Shown: one piece after another, positions 1 through 8,300 of the stretch | Layout: every line of letters begins with the position of its first letter | How positions within the stretch are numbered: the stretch's first letter is position 1 | Assembly (NCBI GenBank): GCA_003049465.1 | Contig: PYSS01000017.1 | Coordinates: forward strand, 278,636 to 320,578 | DNA: 41,943 nucleotides | DNA from: Magnaporthiopsis rhizophila | Taxonomy: Eukaryota; Ascomycota; Sordariomycetes; Magnaporthales; Magnaporthaceae | Reading direction: 5' to 3' | The notes under the pieces: model-generated | What the model saw: the letters and a program-made list of their open reading frames with translations, nothing else | Told to the model about the DNA's origin: nothing | Database searches by the model: none | Program-made: the position numbers and the translations under genes

Positions 1-852
1 TTTTGTCTTTTCAGCGTGGCGATGGACGGGCCGTCTATGGTGATTCGAAGAAGAGACCGTTGTTTTCTGGTGGCTGGTGGTTTTGAAGAAGAGTTGAAGA
101 CCATGCCCAGTAAATATCGATATCGGGTGGGAGAAAGACGGAAGGGCTGCCGCTCGATGCCGCTCATCGTGGGGGCGCAGCCCCTTATGTGATTAGTGTG
201 CAGGCAGGCCTCGACTAAACCTACCAGATGGGAATTCTGCCTGTCCGTCACAGACTGATTGATTGGCCAACATTGATGGCACGAGAGACTGCCCGGAGAC
301 GGGCAGCCAGTCGAATTTGGGGACGCAATGAGGATGCTGCAATCTTGTACTGTCGTTGGACGCCAATCAAGTTCCTCGAGTGCACATGTAGGCGCACAGG
401 GCATAACGATAGGCACTTTGGAGACGGGATAATACTGCTTGAACATTCTAGTCGGCTCTTAATGCAAACCGTGCACAAGTGATATTCGCGGCTTAGACGA
501 AAGGCGAATCATAAAAAAGAGAGAAAAAAAAGGTAAAAAAGCAAAACATACACCGAGGATTCAAGGCGTCCAGAAACGGAGGCTTTCGCCTCCAAAAACG
601 GACGCCTCTGTTACCCCTTTGCTCCCAGCCAAACATTCCCTACCGTCCAACGGCGCGGCAACTGCATAATTCTATTCTGCACTTTTTTTTCTTTTAGGTA
701 ATTGCTTTTGGATAATTACAGATAGCCCTCCGAGCCTTCGCTCCAGACTTTGCATACGCCGTCATATTTGTCGAATAAACGCTCAATTAGCTACAGTTAC
801 AGCTCCCTACCCCTGCCATCATCGAAGGAAGGCTGCCCAAAATGCAAGTATC
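1..852. other. Intergenic left edge of the window
   Basis: I see no supportable coding region here. The stretch lies downstream of the minus-strand HET gene that ends at 853. It is A-rich around 508-545 and contains a striking nested inverted repeat at 564-607, listed separately. The short open frames at 228-482 on both strands lack recognisable motifs. Confidence 0.5.
564..607. repeat. Nested inverted repeat (two-tier hairpin)
   Basis: The outer arms AGGCGTCC (564-571) and GGACGCCT (600-607) pair perfectly over 8 bp. Inside them GGAGGC (578-583) pairs with GCCTCC (588-593) around a TTTC tetraloop. The two stems are separated by A-rich internal loops, AGAAAC on one side and AAAAAC on the other. 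It lies about 245 nt beyond the stop codon of the minus-strand HET gene, so it could form in that transcript's 3' region or be a relic of a small element. Function is unknown. Confidence 0.7.
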
Positions 853-2855
853 TTACACGATTGTAACCGTCGTCCTCTCACCAACGGGCACCTTGTGTCC
901 CCGAGCATGTGTCCTCGCCAGCCCGAGGCGTATTACCTCCTTCGCCCCCTGATCGGTAAGCTTGACTACAAGTCCATTCAGGGTCCATTTCGCTGTAACC
1001 ATTGGGATGAAAAAGTACTGCTCGTCCGACTCTATATCGTGTTGCCCATCGGGATGCCAGTCCAGCTCCAGGTTGTCAGCACGAATCCTGGCACCGTTTA
1101 AAGTAGCAGGAACCAAAGAACACTCGATCTTGGCGAAGCCACCTGTAACTTGTCCGCTGCTTGTTGCATGTACACCTGCCGGGGTACATTGGGCTTCTTT
1201 TACCACAGCATGCTCCGTATAGTCGTTGGGGTTGCGAGCATAAAGCCACTGGTCGTAATCAACCGGTCCGTCGACCGAAGCCCAGGACCAGCTCGGTGCC
1301 CTCCGGGGGACCCGAGCAGACGGTCCCCAGCTCTTGTACCAGCACATATCAGCCACCATCGTTTCCTTCCACAGGCCAGCCAGATATGTCCCGCCCCCTC
1401 GCGCGCTTTATCTCCTCGGCCAATCCGGATAATGCAGGTAGTTTATCTGCGGCGTATGACATTTGCAGTGCCGAGTACTGCATAACCATTTGACGATAAA
1501 GCATTTGCGGAGCTCGCCTCCACGGCCCTGATTCGTTGCTGGTGATGACGTCGTGGAACTCTTGCTTTCGTACCTCGTTGATGAAGTGGCTTGCTCTCTT
1601 GCACTCACACAAGCGGCATTCACGGCACTCCCACAGCAGCTCTTCGCCCCCGATGTGGAGGACTCGAGGCGCAAGCATTCGTTCCTGGTAGGCCCACGCT
1701 CGCGTCAGGAGGGGAAAAGCGACCGATCCCGGGCTGTCAGGGGCGGCAATGTTGGGAAAGTGCAATATCTTCCGCACCATCACGGGTTCGACCTTGGTGC
1801 TCTGCCTGGCGGTGAAACAGCCGCCGTCAACCGAGTCGGCCCAGGTCACGGCCAAAGTGAGGTATGAGTTGCGGTAGGTTTCGGCCATCCGGCTTGATTC
1901 CCTTTCCCAGTCGTCTGGACTTTCTTCGTTTTGGACTATGCAAAGCGCGTCGATCCATAGATATTGCACGTCCAGTGCGCGGGCGATCTCGATGGCGTGT
2001 CGAAACGTTGATGGCAATTCATCTGGGCTGATGCCTCGCAGACGTCTGTCGAAATTGTGCGGAGTGGTCTTGATGAAGCCTTTTTTTCCCCCAGCAGTAG
2101 CTAAGGCATATGTAGCGGCCTCTGCTGCCATTGGTTTTCAATAGGGTAACTGTGCCCGGGCCCAGCTTGAGCACTCTGGTTGGTAGGACGGGATCGGCGT
2201 CAGAGTGCGGCCGACACCTGGAGTGGTTCCTAGTGCAATCTACAGCCAGGAACCAACACGATTCTGTATATCGGCCGCTGACAATGTGTCCGAAGGGAAG
2301 GATCCATCCAGACCCCACGGATTTGGAGTGTCTTATTTTGTAAATGTTAGCAGATTTCCCACTAATAGCCTCGAACGGAAATGGAAATGAAAATATCATT
2401 ATTAAAATACCTTGGATGGGACCCAAAAGAATGGTTGACTCGTAATGCCTGATCGTCAACAGGGAACGTTGCTCGTGAAGTAAAAAGCAAACGTCTAACA
2501 TCGTTATCAACCCAATAGAACGCTGGCTATGCCTGCCTCTTAGTACCCTTTGGATTATGTCGCATGCTTGACATTTCGTATTGCAAGCAGAGATGGCTGT
2601 GATGCTTGTTGCGTTGACACTGACTCTGCCAAAGCGTTTCCATAGTTCATAGAGTATTTTACTGTCCATAGTTGCGGGCGTCGAAAGTACGGTCGTCAAC
2701 CTCGTGCCTGTCGTCGGCCGTACAAGGTTAGGCCGGGTCGGCCTACCTTGGCAAGGGCTAGATAGCAATAGTGGAGCAGCGACGGAAAGGAGAATCGGGG
2801 GGAGCAAGGTCCACTGGGGGAACGTCGTAAACGAAAATTTCACCGCAGCCGTCAC
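853..2855 (-). pseudogene. HET-domain (heterokaryon incompatibility) protein gene, frameshifted
   Basis: HET-domain proteins trigger cell death when genetically unlike hyphae fuse. Reading the minus strand in three frames reproduces the canonical order. First comes LPTRVLKLGP then RYICLSYCWG (frame open from 2855). Next are WIDALCIVQNEES, AETYRNSYLTLAVTWADS and RAWAYQERMLAPRVLHI (frame 2131-1349). Last is WYKSWG, PSWSWASVDG and a C-terminal beta-rich tail ending at 853. The first frame change is at the A7/G5 run (plus strand T7C5, 2081-2092) just after SYCWGKK. The second is at a G-run (plus strand C5, 1394-1398), where the other frame restores TYLAGLWKE before WYKS. Both fit one extra or two missing bases. 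The N-terminal limit is unsure: ATGs exist at 2855 and downstream, and a neighbouring open frame (3093-2758) with CDGCG could be an upstream exon. Either a decaying gene or homopolymer sequencing errors would explain the breaks. Confidence 0.8.
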
Positions 2856-3020
2856 ATGTCGCGAATCCGTTCTCGGGGTCGATGAAGGGATCTTCTCCGA
2901 TTTTGTCGCAGTTTGGCTCGTGCCGGATTATCTCCTGCGGCGCTGGCCTTCTCGGTAGCTGCGCCATGGGAACTTGGCCTGACCTGGTGTTGGGAGATAG
3001 CAGGCGGCCCTTCGACGTCG

Positions 3021-3046
3021 TCCGAGCTGTTCGTCCGAGCTGTTCG
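3021..3046. repeat. Tandem 13-bp duplication
   Basis: Two perfect copies of TCCGAGCTGTTCG (3021-3033 and 3034-3046) lie side by side upstream of the HET gene. A small local duplication; no function is inferred. Confidence 0.75.
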
Positions 3047-3093
3047 TCTTTGGTGATAGCAGCACGCGATATGAGGACACACAACCTCGTCAA

Positions 3094-4199
3094 AGCTGCG
3101 AGGATAGAACAGAATGGCGGACGCTAGCGCTTGGTGTCGATGTTATCTGGGTTGGCGAGAATGCGATGGCGACTAGAGGGGCGGGGCAGGCTGTTATTCA
3201 AAGTCAAGGATGGAAAGTAGAAAATGTGCGGGGTACAGTTACGCCCAACTGGTGTGCCTGCATGGTCCTCGACCGCTTGGCATGCAATATCCAGGCAACC
3301 AGGACGATGCCCGCCCCCGGCCTGAAGTCCTCTGTGTATCACTTGCCGCTGCCAACGGTCAGGTAGGCGCTTAATCCAGATTTGGAAAATACCTTTTGTT
3401 CGGTACGAAGAACAAAGCGAATAGTACCTAGGTACCTAGGCATCCAGTTTAATGACACAGAGATTCAGTCAGTTCACGTACACAGGATTATGAGCACATT
3501 TCGTACCTACCATAAACAGAAACAAGTTCCCACAGACATATTCGAAACGGAGGGGCGAGGCTACGGAGCCAAGGCAGAGAGGTAGGGTGTCACTCCCTCA
3601 CGGGGATATACATCTTCATATCTCGGCGTTATTAACCCATCCCGCACCGAATCCGGATAAGTTGAAAGCAGTAACCTTTCCCCGGGGTATATACCTGGAT
3701 ACCTAGACGAATTTCCGCTTTCCACCGCCGACCCCTATTTTCGGATATCTTACACAAACACATGTTCGACACTCGCAACGATGATGACGCATTGCTGTTG
3801 GATCATTCCTCGTTCGACCTCTATCCACCGTCCGGGCCCACCTTGGGCCAAATTATGAACCCGCGGCACGACCGGCCTCCTCTGTGTAGGCGCCGCGGGC
3901 TGACTTGTGCGCAGGCTGCAGCCTTGTCGGGCCGTCCGAACAGGCAAGATCAAGATTTGATCGCAATTATTGGTATGCGCTTTGTTTCCGCCGTCAAGGT
4001 TGAGGTCGCCAACCGCATGACCATCTCTTCATCTTGGTCGACGTCTCACGCCAAAAGTTTACGTTGGCTTCTCGTAGCCAAAAAGCCCAGGCTTCCATCA
4101 CCGACCCAGATAAAGAGGTACCAAATTTTATGCCGCAGCGGCCGTCGGCACGGCTACCTCCTTGTACGTCCAGAAGCCCCATAGACAGAAGTAGCGATT
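3094..4199. other. Intergenic region between HET and SF3b4 genes
   Basis: I see no supportable gene. The stretch is upstream of the HET gene and downstream of the SF3b4 gene (both on the minus strand). It contains a 14-bp palindrome, CCTAGGTACCTAGG (3427-3440), belonging to the motif family that recurs in the other intergenic stretches. Open frames at 3762-4184 (plus) and 3994-4182 (minus) show no family motif. Confidence 0.5.
3427..3440. repeat. CCTAGGTACCTAGG palindrome
   Basis: A perfect 14-bp palindrome and the longest example of the CCTAGGTA / GGTAGGTA motif seen repeatedly between genes in this window. Candidate regulatory or simple-sequence motif; function unknown. Confidence 0.7.
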
Positions 4200-5486
4200 T
4201 CAGTGACGACCAGGGAAGCCCGGCGGCGGAGGATTCATAAATCCGGCAGGAATAGGCAATGGCGGAGCACCGTTCGGAGGAGCATATCCAGGCGGCGGCA
4301 CGAATGGCTGGGAAGGGGCGCCAGGAGGACCGCTGCGGAAGCCACCGGGTCCGCCGAGGGGGCCGCCGGCGGGATGGAAGTCGTTGGGTGGCAGCATGCC
4401 GAAAGCCCCTTGACTGGGCGGCGGACGAGCGGGTAGGCCCGACGGCCCTGGACCGCCGAGACCCATGGGCGGAGGCATGGGCGGGCCGCCACCCATGCGG
4501 CCGCCAGCGCCAGGACCTCCCGGGGGGCCCATGTGGTGATGGGGAGCGCCGTGGTGGGGGTGATGATGGTTGTTGTGGTGTGGGGGGGCTCCAAAGCCGG
4601 GAGATGGACCGGGTCGCGGAGGCATGGGGCCTCCGTGGACGTTGAGTGGCGGGGGGGCGTAGCCCTGAGGGATGCCTCCTGGTGGACCCATAGGCGGAGG
4701 GCCGCCGGGCCCAGTTGGCACGCCCACAGGCCGGCCGGCGCCGCCAGATTCAAAGCCTGGAACTCCGCTCGCGGGACCTCCGGGGCCGGCGGAGGCGGGG
4801 CCAGTAGGGGTTGCCGGGGTCGTGGGCGGCGGCGCGGTCATGAGGAAGGCGGGCGGCAGGGGCTGCTGCTCAGGAACGATGTTGTGCTTCTTGCCCTCGG
4901 CGGCCAGCTTACGCTCGGCCGCATCACCGTGACGCTCGCCCTTGCCGTCCTTTTTGTAGGCATACTCAACAGTGATCTGTTTGCTGAGCAGATACTGGCC
5001 GTTCATGGTGTCGCGTGCCTGGTCGCTCGCTTCGAAGCTGTCGAAGTTGACGAAGCCGTAGCCCTTGGAGATGTTATTGGCATCGCGAACGACGTTTGGC
5101 GGCGTGACAAGCTGTCCGAAGCGGCTGAAAGTGTCAAAGAGGATCTTTTCGTCGACCTGGGGGTCCAGGTTGTTCACGAAGAGCTCGGCGCCTATTTCGG
5201 CGGCGCGCTGCTTGTCGGCGCTGGCCTTGTTGACGCGGATGACCTTTCCGTAGACGCGGATTCCATTGAGGGCGCGTGCTGCGTAGTCGGCCGACTCGGG
5301 CGAGTCGAACTCGACGAAGCCATAGCCCTGGTGTGTGCGCGAGACACGATCCATGGGCATGTGCAAGTTGACCACAGGCCCCATCTGCGTCATCATCTCC
5401 CACATCAGGGCCTCGCCGAACCGCTCGTCCAGATTGCCCACATAGATTGTGGCCTCCTTGTTCTGTTCCCAATGGCGGTTCGCCAT
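4200..5486 (-). CDS. SF3B4: Splicing factor 3b subunit 4 (SF3b49/Hsh49-like), two RRMs
   Basis: A component of the U2 snRNP SF3b complex. In the characterised family it binds pre-mRNA upstream of the branch site and contacts the CUS1/SF3b145 subunit in the nucleus. The 428-residue frame is uninterrupted and starts at an ATG preceding HWEQNKEATIYVGNL. RRM1 shows RNP2 IYVGNL (14-19) and RNP1 GYGFVEF (54-60). RRM2 shows LFVNNL (102-107) and KGYGFVNF (141-148), followed by the family-typical ITVEYAYKKDGKGERHG. Residues from about 200 to the end form a long Pro/Gly/His-rich tail, as in animal SF3B4; yeast Hsh49 is shorter. The gene is intronless within the CDS and divergent from TOM7, with about 680 bp between the start codons. 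Identification is secure; the tail length is typical of filamentous fungi. Confidence 0.95.
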   Translation of the reverse strand: MANRHWEQNKEATIYVGNLDERFGEALMWEMMTQMGPVVNLHMPMDRVSRTHQGYGFVEFDSPESADYAARALNGIRVYGKVIRVNKASADKQRAAEIGAELFVNNLDPQVDEKILFDTFSRFGQLVTPPNVVRDANNISKGYGFVNFDSFEASDQARDTMNGQYLLSKQITVEYAYKKDGKGERHGDAAERKLAAEGKKHNIVPEQQPLPPAFLMTAPPPTTPATPTGPASAGPGGPASGVPGFESGGAGRPVGVPTGPGGPPPMGPPGGIPQGYAPPPLNVHGGPMPPRPGPSPGFGAPPHHNNHHHPHHGAPHHHMGPPGGPGAGGRMGGGPPMPPPMGLGGPGPSGLPARPPPSQGAFGMLPPNDFHPAGGPLGGPGGFRSGPPGAPSQPFVPPPGYAPPNGAPPLPIPAGFMNPPPPGFPGRH

Positions 5487-6166
5487 CTTGGCGGCTCTTT
5501 GCGGCGCTTCTGTCGCTTTGGGCAGGAAAGGAAAGCGATGCCCTCGACAGGTCGACGCTTGATGTCAGCGCACCCGCGCAAGACCGGCACGACTTCGAGG
5601 GAAAGCGCAACTGCGAGACCCGGGCCTTTTACGCAGTATGTGTCGTATCGGGGAATTAGGATCGCGCGTAGGTAGAGTACGTATTAGCGGTGGGTGTCGT
5701 TCCTGGAGGTCGAGGTGGGTGGTGATGGAAAGCTGTCGCGCTTTTCGGCCGCGAATTTTTAGCTCAATGGAGGCGACGCGAGGTTGGATGTTCGACAGGG
5801 TGCGATTAGGCGAAGCCGCGGCGTGAGTTTAGCGACCGCGGGCGGCTCCAGCCAAAATTTCCAGTGCGCTGGCCAGTGAGAATCTGGCCAAGCTTTTCCA
5901 CCCTGGGCGTCCCTCGCTTTCGGCCCACTTATCCTTGCCTGCCGGCTGTCTCCACCTTCTGCGGTCAAAGATTTTGATGGATTGAGCTTCGTTCGCAATC
6001 GTCATCACCACCATCGCCCTCGCGCCAGCAAGGTCTCGATCAACCGACTGCTCTTAACACCTCAAGGTAAGGAAGGTGCCCCGGCAGATCCCCCGCAGAG
6101 CTGCCTGCTAATTCGTGGAGCTTACACAGTATCGAGATCACACCCCCCACGTTTCGTCCGTTCAAA
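5487..6166. promoter_or_regulatory. Shared upstream region of SF3b4 (minus) and TOM7 (plus)
   Basis: The two start codons face away from each other, so promoter elements of both genes should lie here. I see no clear TATA box. CAAG followed by GTAAGG near 6063-6071 could be the donor of an intron in the TOM7 5' UTR, but I could not fix an acceptor. No other gene is supported. Confidence 0.4.
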
Positions 6167-6583
6167 ATGTTCGCCCTTTCCGAGGAATCCAAGGTCCGTC
6201 GCTATCTGTCGCAATCTCGGGCATGGCGTGGAGAGAGATCCCTGGAACGGGACATTCTGCTCACACACTCGTCACGCACAGGAGCGCATCGGCAAGATCA
6301 TCGACGTCTCGCGCGTTGTTATCCACTATGGCTACCTGCCCCTGATCATATACCTCGGTATGACAGACCTCTCCTCGAGCTCGGCACAGGCCGAGACATC
6401 ACCGTGAAAGGGTGCGGACGCACGAACCGACCCAATCTAATACACTATCCTTGTCTCGTCAGGTTACACTCGGAGCGAGCCTCGGCCATCGGTCATCAAG
6501 TACGTCCATCGAGACCTCGTCCGGATCGCCCCGAGCGCAACACTACTAACAGACCCGGCAGGCTTCTTTCGCCCCTCGCATAG
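6167..6583 (+). CDS. TOM7: Mitochondrial import receptor subunit Tom7
   Basis: Tom7 is a small tail-anchored-like subunit of the outer-membrane TOM translocase that modulates complex assembly. The CDS is join(6167-6193, 6282-6357, 6463-6499, 6562-6583), 162 nt for 53 residues. Exon 1 gives MFALSEESK. Exon 2 gives ERIGKIIDVSRVVIHYGYLP and the rest of the membrane segment, ending in LIIYLG. Exon 3 gives YTRSEPRPSVI, and exon 4 completes K and adds LLSPLA before the stop. All junctions are GT-AG: donors GTCCGT, GTATGA and GTACGT, with a perfect TACTAAC branch site at 6544-6550. The helix, the YTRSEPRPS turn and the SPLA end are hallmarks of Tom7, and the length matches the family. A read-through frame over the same span encodes an unrelated 138-residue peptide and should be ignored. 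Neighbouring FLX1 also encodes a mitochondrial membrane protein. Confidence 0.95.
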   Translation: MFALSEESKVRRYLSQSRAWRGERSLERDILLTHSSRTGAHRQDHRRLARCYPLWLPAPDHIPRYDRPLLELGTGRDITVKGCGRTNRPNLIHYPCLVRLHSERASAIGHQVRPSRPRPDRPERNTTNRPGRLLSPLA

Positions 6584-7177
6584 AGCACCACGCACGACAT
6601 GGCTTGGGATGGGAGGCTCGTACTATAAGGAAGGCGTTGGTGGGATATGACATGGACGGATGGATACTTTCGGGACGCCCATTACATTACGACGACCCGC
6701 TGATATTTCGCCGCGGATATGGCGGGCATCATGCTAGGACAGTACTATTTGAGGCTAGATACCCATGGGAGACAATTGTACGATACACATAATGAATCTG
6801 TCCACTTTTATACCAGGCACTTGTGTGGCCTATGGCCAGCTGCAATCTTGGTGATCGAGGCTTGCAAAAGGAAGCAAAGCTCTGTCAAGGCATCGGGCTG
6901 CACAAGCCGTAGCGATGATTAAATTCGAACATTTGGTCGGCATGTTCGGGGGTGGGTGGTCGTTCATCTGTGGGCTAAAAAGGCCCTCAAATGTGGGAAT
7001 GACGATCAAGATTTTCCCCAGTAATTATAGCATCGATGACGAAAATTTGAGGCTCTGCAATGCGGCTCAAGCTTCTTCCCTCCGCGTCAACATCGACGGC
7101 CGCCGGAACACCCTTGCGCCGATGTGAGAATGGCATGACCAGAGATCCTGGAGAAAGATAATCGTCTCGCCGTATTG
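6584..7177. other. Intergenic region between TOM7 and FLX1
   Basis: This must hold the TOM7 3' end and the FLX1 promoter, since both genes run in the plus direction. I see no third gene. The open frames here (for example 6604-6792 and 6915-7127) carry no recognisable motif. Confidence 0.45.
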
Positions 7178-8300
7178 ATGAGCGTGGCCAAAGATGCGGG
7201 TGGTCCTTCTCCCGCCCTGATCGAGACGGTCGCGGGCCTTTCGGCCGGCACCATCGCCACGCTCGTCGTGCACCCCCTCGACATTGTCAAGACGCGCATG
7301 CAGAGTAAGTGGTTTTTGTCTATCCATCACCTACGGCGAGCATGAAATCAATGCTAAAAACCGGCCAACTCAAGTCCACCGAAGCAACATCGCGGCAGCA
7401 TCTGCGGGCTCGGCATGGCCGGCGACCTCCCGGCTCACCACCATGACCCTGCTGCGGTCGCTGGTACAGACGCGGAGCCCCGTCACGGCGCTGTACCGCG
7501 GCCTGACGCCGAACCTGGTCGGCAACGCGGCCAGCTGGGCGTCCTTCTTCTTCCTCAAGAGCCGGTGCGAGCGCGCCGTGATGCTACTCAAGGGCAGCGG
7601 CCAGCAGCAGCAGCTGACGCCCGCCGACTATTTTGTCAGCTCAGCGCTGGCAGGCGCCGGCGTGCAGGTGCTGACGAACCCGGTTTGGGTGCTCAAGACG
7701 CGCATGCTGTCGTCGGACCGCGGCAGCGCCGGCGCCTACCCGAGCATGTGGGCGGGCGCGGCGCGCATCTGGCGCGGCGAGGGGCTCGCGGGCTTCTACA
7801 GAGGCTTGGGAATCAGCCTGCTCGGCGTCAGCCACGGCGCGGTGCAGTTTGCCGTCTACGAGCCCGCCAAGCGCATGTACCTTGACCGAAGGCTAAGACG
7901 GCAGCAACGCGGACGAGAACAAGAACGACAACAGCAACAGCAACAGGGTGGCTACGATGCTCGTGGCGGCAGCAGCAAGGACGATGCGGCAGCCATCAGC
8001 AACGAGGCCACGGTAGTCATCTCGACGGCGGCAAAGCTGACGGCCGGCGCCGTCACGTACCCGTACCAGGTCCTGCGCAGCCGCCTGCAGAACTACGACG
8101 CCGAGGCCCGCTTCGGCCGCGGCATCGCCGGCGTCGCCCGCCGCCTGTGGCACGAGGAGGGCCTCAGGGGCTTCTACCGCGGCCTGGTTCCGGGCGTCGT
8201 GAGGGTGCTGCCCGCCACCTGGGTCACCTTTCTGGTCTACGAGAACGTCAAGCACTACCTCCCCCTCTGGGCCGCCGCCGGTGGCGCGCGAGAGCCATGA
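7178..8300 (+). CDS. FLX1: Mitochondrial carrier, FLX1 (FAD/folate) type
   Basis: A six-helix inner-membrane carrier. The FLX1 branch moves FAD (or folate in animals) between cytosol and matrix. The CDS is join(7178-7304, 7375-8300), 350 residues. ATG 7178 is the only in-frame start after a stop at 7136. The 70-nt intron (GTAAGT...CAAG) splits an Ile codon and restores TRMQ-IHRS. The three carrier signatures are HPLDIVKTRMQ (Pro at 33), NPVWVLKTRM (Pro at 145) and YPYQVLRSRLQ (Pro at 272). The subfamily clues are LTPNLVGNAASW after helix 2, the Trp in NPVW, and TYPYQ in repeat 3. An unusual Gln/Arg-rich loop (about residues 214-255) separates repeats 2 and 3; the ordinary spacing is shorter. 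The substrate is inferred from subfamily motifs, and a related pyrimidine-nucleotide carrier is less likely. Confidence 0.88.

Noticed and set aside
4533..5675. 380-codon plus-strand frame opposite the SF3b4 gene
   Set aside because: Shadow of the GC-rich minus-strand coding region; no motif, whereas the minus strand encodes two canonical RRMs.
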